From assembly GCA_964496435.1 (NCBI GenBank), contig CAZBZP010000003.1, positions 1-64,000 on the forward strand: a DNA stretch of 64,000 nt, written 5' to 3'. The position numbers and the translations under genes are program-made. How positions within the stretch are numbered: the stretch's first letter is position 1; the number at the start of each line of letters is the position of its first letter. This DNA is from Berkiella sp964496435. Lineage in GTDB: Bacteria > Pseudomonadota > Gammaproteobacteria > Berkiellales > Berkiellaceae. Shown here one piece after another: positions 44,129-51,884 of the stretch. The notes under the pieces are model-generated. The model was not told the origin of the DNA, made no database searches, and saw only the letters and a list, made by a program, of their open reading frames with translations.

Positions 44129-45181
44129 CTACTCTTGTTCGTCTTTATTTTTAGATTCGGCTTTAACAGATCCTTCTAATTTTTTTGTTTTCTCTAACGC
44201 TTCAAAGAAATGCTTCTCAACTGGAGAAAGCTCGCTACTGGTTAAAGCACGAAACTTATCATATTCAAGATTCGCTTTTTCTTTGGCCTTTTCATGCGTT
44301 ATTTTCCCCGCATGCGTTAATATTTCTCGTTCATTCAGCCTAATAAAATCATCTAATTTTTGAACCCACTCTTTCATGTACATAGGGCGTTTTCTTTTTG
44401 CTTGAAGCTCAGCAAAGTCTAAATACATTGAAACGAGCCGATTTAAAATATCTAACTCTTCTTCACTCAAATAATTCTTTGCGACTTCTGCATCGCTACG
44501 TGATGGCGCAATACCTTTTTTCCATGTGGTAAGCCCCATATTCGGTTTTTCAGCATCCGCTCTTTCATAAATAACTTCAGCAGCGGTACGGCCATGCGCT
44601 GCCCAATGCATTTTATTTTGCACTACCTTGAAAAATTCTTTGGTTATTTCAATATTGGGATCATAATCAATACTGGTCGCATAAATATCTAATACCTTAC
44701 GCCAAAAGATCTTTTCAGATGAACGAATATCACGGATACGGGCAAGTAGCTCATCAAAGTAATTGCCACCCCCAATCTGCTTCAGGCGCTCATCATCCAT
44801 CGTAAAGCCTTTGACGAGATATTCTTTAAGGCGCTGCGTTGCCCACATGCGAAATTGGGTGCCACGATGAGATTTTACTCGATAACCAACTGAAATAATA
44901 ACATCTAGATTATAATAAGTCAGTTTTCTTGATACTTCTCTTTCTCCCTCTTTTTGAACTGTCCGGAAATTCCGGACAGTTGCCCCTGAACTTAATTCCC
45001 CCTCAGAAAACACGTTCTGGATATGCTCTGATATCGTTCGTTTATCCTTTTGAAATAGCTCCGTCAGCTGCATTTGCGTCAGCCAAACATCATCTCCCAC
45101 TAACCTTACATCGATTCGGGTTTGCCCATCCTCAGTTTGATAAAGCAGGATTTCCCCTTCTGGATCTGTTAAATTTTGCAT
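44129..45181 (-). CDS. RhuM family protein
   Basis: 350 residues. RhuM pattern: ILLYQTEDGQTRIDVRLVGD, VWLTQMQLTELFQKDKRTIS (HTH-like), YYNLDVIISVGYRVKSHRGTQFRMWATQRLKEYL and MHWAAHGRTAAEVIYERADA. RhuM proteins are found on pathogenicity islands and phage-like elements; function unclear, possibly DNA-binding. It ends 3 bp before the recombinase start, so the two are probably coexpressed. Codons for TVRNFRTV form a 25-bp palindrome. Confidence 0.9.
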   Translation of the reverse strand: MQNLTDPEGEILLYQTEDGQTRIDVRLVGDDVWLTQMQLTELFQKDKRTISEHIQNVFSEGELSSGATVRNFRTVQKEGEREVSRKLTYYNLDVIISVGYRVKSHRGTQFRMWATQRLKEYLVKGFTMDDERLKQIGGGNYFDELLARIRDIRSSEKIFWRKVLDIYATSIDYDPNIEITKEFFKVVQNKMHWAAHGRTAAEVIYERADAEKPNMGLTTWKKGIAPSRSDAEVAKNYLSEEELDILNRLVSMYLDFAELQAKRKRPMYMKEWVQKLDDFIRLNEREILTHAGKITHEKAKEKANLEYDKFRALTSSELSPVEKHFFEALEKTKKLEGSVKAESKNKDEQE

Positions 45182-45217
45182 AAATCTACTCCTTGTTACC
45201 TAAACTACCTAAACCAC

Positions 45218-46729
45218 CTAAAGTTTATTCACAATCCGCCATACATCGCGACGAAATTGCCCATCAATTTCCCCTCCAGCTTCAACTTTTACAAGCCACT
45301 CATGATCTTCAAGAATGGAAACTAATTCTTGCGCGACCTTTTTACTGTTAACTCGGTTGAGACTACGTTGATAAATATCAGGCAGTGAAATCATTTTTTC
45401 CGGCCAATTGTTATGCAGCCACTCAAGTAAGCGCTCAGCTAACAATAATTTCGGATCCACACTGCCTTCGTCAAATAATCTTAACGCTTCCTCTGCATAA
45501 TAATTGGCTAAAACAATACCCATCTGCATTTTTTCAAGTGGAATGTTTGAAGAGAAAGGATCTTCTACCAACGTAAAATTAGCAGCAAGACGTATTGCAT
45601 GCTCAGGCAACTTATTGGCCAACCCTTTTATAGGCTCGTATTTGCCACCAGGCTTTAATTCACGCTCAGTTTGATCAACATAATGGATCCAAGCTTCTTT
45701 CGCAGGCAAAGCCAATAAAATCACCCTTGGAACAAGTTCATTCGTTGTACCTTCTCTTACACTTAAAGGGATATCGAGAATAGACTCAATTAAGTCATTA
45801 AAAGTACGCAATTTCTCATCGCTATCTATTTGGGGCTCTTTATAAAATCTGGTGCCTGATGTTGTTTCTGGACTTACCACTAACAGTCGCGAAAGCAGCC
45901 CTTGATCGCTTAAGACGCGATCCGATAAAAAAGTAGATGCCACTTTAGGTTGCACCATCAAATGCATGCTCACTCGCCTACCAGGTAAAATAGTGGTGCC
46001 ATCACCTGCTCTCACTCTTTTAATTTCAGTGCCATCCCAAAGCTCTGAGAGGGCAGCGGCAGTCTTTAGCTTGTTTTCATCTTTCATTCCATGGCCACCA
46101 ATAAATTGACCACCTTCTGCGGAAAAGATCCCAACGCTAGGTTGTCCGTGAATTAAATAACGGCATAGTCCCTCATAGGTTGGTTCAGGGCATGTTAATA
46201 AAGGTAATAATGGCATTGGCGGAGGAGGTATTAACGCTGACAATGCTGCTTCTTTTTCCTGCTGTGATGCGTATTTTCCTTTATCGCGTAAGATTTGATT
46301 TTGCTGTGCCTGCCATGCAGCATGTTTTGCATCCCAAGCTTGCTTCTCATTTTTGTAAGCTTGCGCAAGCTTTTGTTCATATTGTTTTATAGGAACTAGT
46401 GCTAGGCTATCACAAGAAGTTTTTCGCTCACCCGTTGCTGCCACAGAGAAGTAATTGTTAGAAATTGGCTTTACTGTCCCGATAGGCAATTCAACATCTG
46501 CAAGCGCTTGCACCGCCAAAGTAACCGTGGACAGAACCGATTGTGCACAAATAGCAATAGGTGCTTGAATTTTATCATGAATGGCTAAAACCGCATTTTT
46601 GATCGGCAGAGGTAATACCTCAACCGGAAAAGGATTTGCTTTAGCTATTTTTCGTCGAAGCGGTTTCGGTGCTTCTGGTACTACCTCTACGGCTTGTTCA
46701 ATGCAATCGTTAATATGTTGGATACTCAT
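45218..46729 (-). CDS. DUF3987 (YfjI-like) mobile-element protein
   Basis: 503 residues with the DUF3987 pattern: FPVEVLPLPIKNAVLAIHDKIQAPIA, NNYFSVAATGERKTSCDS (degenerate P-loop-like), CPEPTYEGLC, FSAEGGQFIGGHGM and LLVVSPETTSGTRFY. Members are frequent beside primases in phage satellites and integrative elements and may act as replication helicase-like proteins (inference). The start overlaps the primase stop by 4 bp. A Pro-rich stretch IPPPPMPLLP lies mid-protein. Confidence 0.87.
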   Translation of the reverse strand: MSIQHINDCIEQAVEVVPEAPKPLRRKIAKANPFPVEVLPLPIKNAVLAIHDKIQAPIAICAQSVLSTVTLAVQALADVELPIGTVKPISNNYFSVAATGERKTSCDSLALVPIKQYEQKLAQAYKNEKQAWDAKHAAWQAQQNQILRDKGKYASQQEKEAALSALIPPPPMPLLPLLTCPEPTYEGLCRYLIHGQPSVGIFSAEGGQFIGGHGMKDENKLKTAAALSELWDGTEIKRVRAGDGTTILPGRRVSMHLMVQPKVASTFLSDRVLSDQGLLSRLLVVSPETTSGTRFYKEPQIDSDEKLRTFNDLIESILDIPLSVREGTTNELVPRVILLALPAKEAWIHYVDQTERELKPGGKYEPIKGLANKLPEHAIRLAANFTLVEDPFSSNIPLEKMQMGIVLANYYAEEALRLFDEGSVDPKLLLAERLLEWLHNNWPEKMISLPDIYQRSLNRVNSKKVAQELVSILEDHEWLVKVEAGGEIDGQFRRDVWRIVNKL

Positions 46730-47676
46730 ACTATCCCTCCTTGAAGCAAATCATTCATGTCATTGCCTTTAGGAGGTATAGCGATCTTCACACGCCTACC
46801 TTCGCTGATCCAGCGCTTACTCACTCTCATTGCTGCCTGTAACCCTGTTGGATCGTTATCTGCTGCAATCAGTACATTTTGACAAGATGAAGGAAGCACT
46901 AAATTGTTGAACGCACTCGCAGATAATGCAGCCCACACACAAGCTTGTGGATCAGCACACAGTAAACTCAAAGCCGTCTCAATCCCCTCGGCCACGATGA
47001 GATCATTTGAAACAGGACTAAGTCGCACAGCACCGCCATTGACTTGTCCTAACATCATCTTATTAGGTTTGAATAGTGTTTTTCCCTTACCTGCTGGATC
47101 TAAGAAGGTTCGGTGAATGCCTATTAAATCTTTATTTGGCCACTTGGTTATAGCAGCCACCATACAAGGCAATTGCTGCTTTGAAGGTGAATGCCATAGA
47201 GCAGGATGATAACGTAAGGTACCAGGCAAAGATAAAATAATACCCCTGTTAGCTAAGTATTTTTCTGCCAATGTCTCAGTAATGGGAAAAGAATTTTTCC
47301 AAATCTTTTTTACCAACGAAATAGTAGTATCGTTGTTAATTGTAGATGGCTTAGAATATTTACCCAATGAATTGCCAATTCCTCGATAGGACGAGAAACC
47401 GTTGTAATCTGATAGTGCCTGCGCGGCTTTAATCTGAGACAAATTATTAATATACGCGTAGTAACTAACAATATCGCCCCCACTATCTCCTGTCGCATAA
47501 TCTCGCCAAGTGCCATTCGATAATTTCAATACAAATGAACCCAGCTTTCTATCGCTACGCCGAGGATTTAGCGCAATGTAATTTTGTCCAATACGCTTTC
47601 CGTTAGGTAACCATGAACTAGCGTAAGATAAAAGATTAGGCAGCAATCCCTGATTTATCTTGTGAAAGTCGATCAT
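46726..47676 (-). CDS. Toprim-domain DNA primase of the element
   Basis: 316 residues from ATG 47676, with GGAGA six bases upstream; the open frame continues 19 codons further but overlaps the preceding small gene. N-terminal region has NGTWRDYATGDSGGDIVSYYAY, typical of phage/plasmid primases after a lost or reduced zinc finger. Toprim motifs: DLIVAEGIETALSL and NVLIAADNDPTGLQAA. It would prime replication of the excised element with the DUF3987 protein. Confidence 0.88.
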   Translation of the reverse strand: MIDFHKINQGLLPNLLSYASSWLPNGKRIGQNYIALNPRRSDRKLGSFVLKLSNGTWRDYATGDSGGDIVSYYAYINNLSQIKAAQALSDYNGFSSYRGIGNSLGKYSKPSTINNDTTISLVKKIWKNSFPITETLAEKYLANRGIILSLPGTLRYHPALWHSPSKQQLPCMVAAITKWPNKDLIGIHRTFLDPAGKGKTLFKPNKMMLGQVNGGAVRLSPVSNDLIVAEGIETALSLLCADPQACVWAALSASAFNNLVLPSSCQNVLIAADNDPTGLQAAMRVSKRWISEGRRVKIAIPPKGNDMNDLLQGGIV

Positions 47677-47833
47677 CTTTGTTCTCCACAGCAGCTTGCC
47701 ACTGTGCCAACACGCCAAAAAATCCGGCTGCATTTTCGGTTGCCTGACGACAATCCTCTAGACTCAATGCTTCCGGCGTAAATTTTTGCAAAACAGATTT
47801 TGTCTGTTTTAAAAATTCTGGCGTAACTGGCAT
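47636..47833 (-). CDS. Small element protein upstream of primase
   Basis: 65 residues, MPVTPEFLKQTKSVLQKF...GFFGVLAQWQAAVEN, amphipathic helices, acidic. It overlaps the primase start by 41 bp in another frame, as small genes of compact elements often do. No strong SD is seen. Function unknown. Confidence 0.5.
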   Translation of the reverse strand: MPVTPEFLKQTKSVLQKFTPEALSLEDCRQATENAAGFFGVLAQWQAAVENKDDRLSQDKSGIAA

Positions 47834-47938
47834 AGTTTTTTGCTGCTAACAGCCGCTTTGGAATCACACCAATAGCCAACCGCAATATCAACATCACCTT
47901 CGCCTTAATCACAAAGGTCAATCATAAATTTAAATCAC

Positions 47939-48130
47939 TTATACTTCATGATCTGATATATAAAACTGATAACTCTTTCCTGTTTTTAATGTCAATTTTC
48001 GCTTTTTATCTTTCGCTATTTCGCAAGTTATCTGGTAATCAAAAAAGCCGTGTTTAACCCCAGATAGAATTTCTCCCCTAATTTTATCAAGCACCTCTTC
48101 AAGGTTTGATTTTTGAGTTAAGCCACCCAT
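47939..48130 (-). CDS. Small element protein, unknown function
   Basis: 63 residues, MGGLTQKSNLEEVLDKIRGE then a beta-rich basic half ending TGKSYQFYISDHEV. AAGGAG lies nine bases before the ATG, a strong SD. The 13-bp repeat TAAACGCTAAACA is 37-49 bp upstream, which suggests that the XRE regulator controls this promoter and the replication genes behind it (inference). Between 47834 and 47938 nothing else is seen. Confidence 0.6.
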   Translation of the reverse strand: MGGLTQKSNLEEVLDKIRGEILSGVKHGFFDYQITCEIAKDKKRKLTLKTGKSYQFYISDHEV

Positions 48131-48166
48131 TTTTAGATCTCCTTTCTCATGGCGTATGAAGTTCAG

Positions 48167-48179
48167 TAAACGCTAAACA
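48167..48179. repeat. 13-bp direct repeat, copy 1 (possible XRE operator)
   Basis: TAAACGCTAAACA, itself two TAAAC half-sites separated by GC. It overlaps the ImmA stop codon and precedes the leftward small gene at 48130. An identical copy lies at 49299. Confidence 0.55.
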
Positions 48180-48877
48180 CTTAAGACAAAATTATGCTCA
48201 CATTCCTCCATCAACTTACCTTCCAAAATCAGAAGTCCTAACTCTTTTAACCGAATAACCATCGCACGTGGTGAAACTGAAAACGCAACAGCAAGCTTTT
48301 CAAAAGTGACATCCATGATTGCCATTGGTGAAAAATTGCCTCTTTTAGCCATTACAATCTTTTTAAATCGTGGATCAAGTGATGCCTTAAGCAAAATCGA
48401 GTCTGAACGATAAGGCTGTACACTTCCAAACATTGCACCAAAAGCATTCAGAACTAAGTCTCTCGGCATTAACAAAGATGCTGCAAAAAAATCAGCTTGC
48501 CACTCTATGGACATAAAAGCGTGACTACTTCGGCATAAAATTGCATTTGAGTCTTTGTCTAATAGAGGTGCATGAAGAACTTCATGTCCTACTTCATGGG
48601 CTAACGTAAAATGATACAGCCCTTGAAATTTACGATTGTCAAAAGGATCAAAGGCTGCATTCACTTTAATAATGCGATTTTTAACATCCAATCCACCAAA
48701 AATACTAAGATCACCGAAATTCACTATCTCTAACCCCAATTTTAAGTGGTTCTCAATAATACTCTCAACATCAATCGGCGGCTTATATTTTATTCTTCCA
48801 GCTATCCTTGCGGCTTGCAGTAATTGATTTGCTTTGCCTTCAATTATTTCTTTAGATAAATATGGCGCCTCAATCAT
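48173..48877 (-). CDS. ImmA/IrrE family metallopeptidase
   Basis: 234 residues from ATG 48877, which overlaps the XRE gene end by 8 bp; an open extension upstream lies inside that gene. Zinc protease motif HEVGH (94-98) in YHFTLAHEVGHEVLH, followed by EWQADFFAASLLMPRDLV with the third ligand. The C-terminal part is a winged-helix-like segment. ImmA-type proteases cleave the partner XRE repressor and so induce excision of integrative elements or phages (known for ICEBs1). This is likely the induction switch of the element. Confidence 0.9.
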   Translation of the reverse strand: MIEAPYLSKEIIEGKANQLLQAARIAGRIKYKPPIDVESIIENHLKLGLEIVNFGDLSIFGGLDVKNRIIKVNAAFDPFDNRKFQGLYHFTLAHEVGHEVLHAPLLDKDSNAILCRSSHAFMSIEWQADFFAASLLMPRDLVLNAFGAMFGSVQPYRSDSILLKASLDPRFKKIVMAKRGNFSPMAIMDVTFEKLAVAFSVSPRAMVIRLKELGLLILEGKLMEECEHNFVLSV

Positions 48878-49223
48878 TTTCTGCTTTCTCTTCCAACATT
48901 TTTTTTGCTTCAGAGGTAATTTCGCGTATTTGATCTGCATTAAGTTTTTTGGCGGTTCTAAGAAAATCAGCAATTTCTCTTGGATTCTCGTAAAACACTT
49001 TTTCTAATTCAGGTGGCGTTCTTTTAGCCATGGCACTTAATTCGTCTGCATTTAATTTAAGAATTTGAGCTATTTTTTTGATACGATTTTCTGCAGGAGG
49101 AGCGTATTCATCTCGTTCAATTTGAGAAAGATAAGCCGGACTTACGTCAATCATCTCTGCAAATTTTCTTAATGTAATTTCAGCACGCATCCTAGCTTCA
49201 CGTACCGTCTTACCAAAGCTCAT
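48870..49223 (-). CDS. XRE family repressor paired with ImmA-like protease
   Basis: 117 residues. N-terminal HTH: GKTVREARMRAEITLRKFAE, IDVSPAYLSQIERDEYAPP. C-terminal helices ELEKVFYENPREIADFLRTAKKL are typical of antitoxin/repressors that accompany ImmA domains. It is the first gene of the pair, and a copy of TAAACGCTAAACA lies 76 bp upstream of its start. Role: repressor of element genes, or antitoxin. Confidence 0.9.
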   Translation of the reverse strand: MSFGKTVREARMRAEITLRKFAEMIDVSPAYLSQIERDEYAPPAENRIKKIAQILKLNADELSAMAKRTPPELEKVFYENPREIADFLRTAKKLNADQIREITSEAKKMLEEKAEND

Positions 49224-49298
49224 CCATCGTTTCTCCTCGGATCTAGCAACCCATGAAATGCATCATATACCCATGTTGTATAATTGTAAATATTTTAC

Positions 49299-49311
49299 TA
49301 AACGCTAAACA
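49299..49311. repeat. 13-bp direct repeat, copy 2 (possible XRE operator)
   Basis: TAAACGCTAAACA, identical to 48167-48179, lying in the promoter region of the XRE gene, as expected for autoregulation. Confidence 0.55.
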
Positions 49312-49424
49312 TTGAACAATAAAAATGCACAGCTCAAAGAAAGCAGTCATGTAGCTTTAAAAATAACTATCATTGAGCAATCCCCGATAATACCGCTATT
49401 AAACAAAGCAACGTTGGGCTGAGG

Positions 49425-49865
49425 TTAATCGTCCTCATCAGGAATAACTTCTGGATGGATTATTTTAATACGTATTGTATCTATGGGTTCTTCATCCTCT
49501 TCAGGGTTAGGAGGTAAATCAGCGCCAACAATTTTTCGTATTTCTTCTTTCGCTTTCATAAAACTAGCTAAAAATCGTGGATCCCCCGGTTCACCCCCAA
49601 CTTTGCTTTTATACCAAGCCTGCATGGATTCATCTGCAATTTGATCGAGTTGCGCTACCTGTTCTTCCTTAATGACTTTAACATCACTCATGAAGTCTTT
49701 GTAAAATTTGGCTGTAACGCGCTTTAAAGTCTTTGCAACCCCCTGTTGAGTCATACCTATCTCTGCAGCTATTCTGTCCTGAGTCCAGCCCATTTTACGA
49801 AGCTGAAAAGCGCGCGCCTCTTTGTGTAAGGTTTTTTCCTTATTTACATTAGGTTTGTTTGCCAT
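49425..49865 (-). CDS. Phage-like HTH protein (terminase-small-subunit-like)
   Basis: 146 residues. An N-terminal HTH, AFQLRKMGWTQDRIAAEIGMTQQGVAKTLKRV, is followed by a charged helix and an acidic C-terminus (PNPEEDEEPID). This layout occurs in small phage/satellite proteins and terminase small subunits. No large terminase is nearby, so it may be a regulator rather than a packaging protein. The stretch 49866-50036 holds no gene that I can see. Confidence 0.65.
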   Translation of the reverse strand: MANKPNVNKEKTLHKEARAFQLRKMGWTQDRIAAEIGMTQQGVAKTLKRVTAKFYKDFMSDVKVIKEEQVAQLDQIADESMQAWYKSKVGGEPGDPRFLASFMKAKEEIRKIVGADLPPNPEEDEEPIDTIRIKIIHPEVIPDEDD

Positions 49866-50036
49866 TTCACAACTCTAATCACAACTGTTAACTCAAAAGT
49901 TTAGCGGAAAGGTGCATACCACCATCGACGATAAGATTTCTTAGCATTGCAATTGGTATTCTAAATGACTATGTATCGCCATAGCAAATTTTTGCTCAAC
50001 ATTTAATATCAGGCTGATACGGCATCCCTAACGTTG

Positions 50037-51194
50037 CTATGCTGGATACTCCGGCAATTTAATTGCATGCGATATGTTGCTGATCTTCTTTATAATATTG
50101 TCTGTTCTTGCTTCTATTGCTTCTTTAGATGCCGTGCCTTCTAAAAGAAATGTTTCATTAATCCATTCGCCTAGTTCTTGGTTAGCTTCAACAAATGGAC
50201 GGAGCAACATATTATAACGCTCAAAAGCAACTATATGGTTTCCACTTGCTGCTTTTAATTCTCCTGCCAAAACATAAGCTCCCACAAGCGCAGTAGTAGT
50301 ACCTTGCCCAGACAATGCCGTTGAGCAATAACCCGAATCACCAACCAACGCAATCCTTCCTTTTGTCCATGATTTCATTTTAATCTGTATAGCAACATCA
50401 AAATAAAAATCATTACTCTCTTCCATGTACTGAAGTAGCTTATTTGTCTCCCATCCAAGATCAATAAAAGCCTCTTTAAAAAAAATTTTCTGATCTTTTT
50501 CATTGCAAATGTTGTCCATCCCTCGGTTAGAATGGAACATAAAAGATGCAACCGCTACAGCAGGATTTTTATCGCTACTGACAGAAATGAATTTTTGGTT
50601 CGAGTCAAAAGCTATTTCGCTTCTCCTCAATTTTAAATAATTTGGGAGGCTAAAAATGGCAGAATAACATCCAAAATCAATTCGCTCGTATCCTTCTTTA
50701 CCAAAAGCAAAATCTCTAGTAGTTGAATGGAGTCCATCAGCGCCAATAACCAGATCATAATTTTCATTCGTATTATCTTTAAAAGTCACTTCAACAATTT
50801 CATCATCCTGTTTAATCCGTTCTATAGATTGATTAAAATGGCATGGAATATCTTTAATAGCTTCCTTTAAGATTTCCATTAAATCTTCACGAAGAATTTC
50901 GACTTCCTCACCATGCCTAAAACCAAATTTTTCCCCTTGTGCTTCAACTAAGGTATGACCATCAGCATTCACATAATACCCATGTTCTACCTGGGTACGC
51001 AGAGCACATATTTTTTCATAAATGCACATTTTTTTGGCAATATCTACTGCAATACCAAAGATATCTACTCCATAACCACCCTTCCTTAAAGCATTACTTT
51101 TTTCAATTAATGTAGGTGAAAACCCAAACTCCTTTAGCCAATAACAAACTACCAACCCAGCAACGCCTGCACCAACCACTAGTACTTTTTTCAT
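50037..51194 (-). CDS. FAD-dependent monooxygenase (TetX/PHBH-like)
   Basis: 385 residues from ATG 51194 (MKKVLVVGAGVAGLVVCYWL); a GTG at 51203 is in frame but has no room for an SD. FAD motifs: GAGVAG dinucleotide fold, DLVIGADGLHSTTRDFAF (DG motif) and RIALVGDSGYCSTALSGQGTTTALVGAYVLA (GD motif). Close in layout to flavin monooxygenases that hydroxylate aromatics or tetracyclines. Probable cargo of the element; no resistance phenotype can be claimed from sequence alone. Confidence 0.88.
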   Translation of the reverse strand: MKKVLVVGAGVAGLVVCYWLKEFGFSPTLIEKSNALRKGGYGVDIFGIAVDIAKKMCIYEKICALRTQVEHGYYVNADGHTLVEAQGEKFGFRHGEEVEILREDLMEILKEAIKDIPCHFNQSIERIKQDDEIVEVTFKDNTNENYDLVIGADGLHSTTRDFAFGKEGYERIDFGCYSAIFSLPNYLKLRRSEIAFDSNQKFISVSSDKNPAVAVASFMFHSNRGMDNICNEKDQKIFFKEAFIDLGWETNKLLQYMEESNDFYFDVAIQIKMKSWTKGRIALVGDSGYCSTALSGQGTTTALVGAYVLAGELKAASGNHIVAFERYNMLLRPFVEANQELGEWINETFLLEGTASKEAIEARTDNIIKKISNISHAIKLPEYPA

Positions 51195-51285
51195 TTTAAA
51201 CACACCTTCATGGATTTGTCTTTTTTTGGTTATTTTTCAGTTAGATTTACGTCCATCGTATCAATTATTTCACGAGCAATAACCT

Positions 51286-51777
51286 TTATTTACCGTGTTC
51301 AGAATCATCAAGCTCATCTGGTGTCGGCGGCTGGAACCAGCTTGACCACAAATCAAGTTGAGCTTCATCCACATGGAAGGTATCTGGGGGCAATTGAGCA
51401 TTACGCTTTTCCAGTCGCTTTAACAATTCATCGCGCGACACATTAAGAAACTTCACCTCTACACGCGCACCGAGTGCTGCCGCGCGTGAGCGAAAATCAT
51501 CTCTTTCGGATCGCCCCCAAAAACCAAAATCAAGAATTGCGTTAACACCAAGACTTAATACTCGTGCTGCAATTTCCCACTGTATCGCTTCCACCACTGC
51601 GCGTTTTGCTTCGTCATAGCCATCCCCGACAATTCGTTCCATCCATTCATCGGGTGTCAGACGCAGTGCCTGTCGGTCTTGCTCAAGCTGTTTCGCTATA
51701 GTCGTTTTACCCGAGCCGGGGAGACCACAGATTAGAAAGAGAGTAGGTACCAAATTTTTAACTTTCTTTTCGCTCAT
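51286..51777 (-). CDS. P-loop kinase-like ATPase
   Basis: 163 residues. Walker A GLPGSGKT near the N-terminus, then TPDEWMERIVGDGYDEAKR, a central strand NAILDFGFWGRSERDDFR and LDLWSSWFQPP near the end. This is the widespread AAA/zeta-type small kinase family found on mobile elements next to resistance genes; substrate unknown. Its base composition looks GC-richer than its neighbours, suggesting separate acquisition. Confidence 0.8.
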   Translation of the reverse strand: MSEKKVKNLVPTLFLICGLPGSGKTTIAKQLEQDRQALRLTPDEWMERIVGDGYDEAKRAVVEAIQWEIAARVLSLGVNAILDFGFWGRSERDDFRSRAAALGARVEVKFLNVSRDELLKRLEKRNAQLPPDTFHVDEAQLDLWSSWFQPPTPDELDDSEHGK

Positions 51778-51884
51778 ATTTAATTTTACCTATGTTTTAC
51801 TTTAAGTTATCTACAATCCTGCCTATACAAGTAGACCTTGCCCTTCAAATAGGTTAGCCTACTGAAATGGTACGAAGCAATGAG

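Noticed and set aside
49425..49865. Calling a complete prophage on the basis of the terminase-like small protein
   Set aside because: No large terminase, portal, capsid or tail genes are present in the window.
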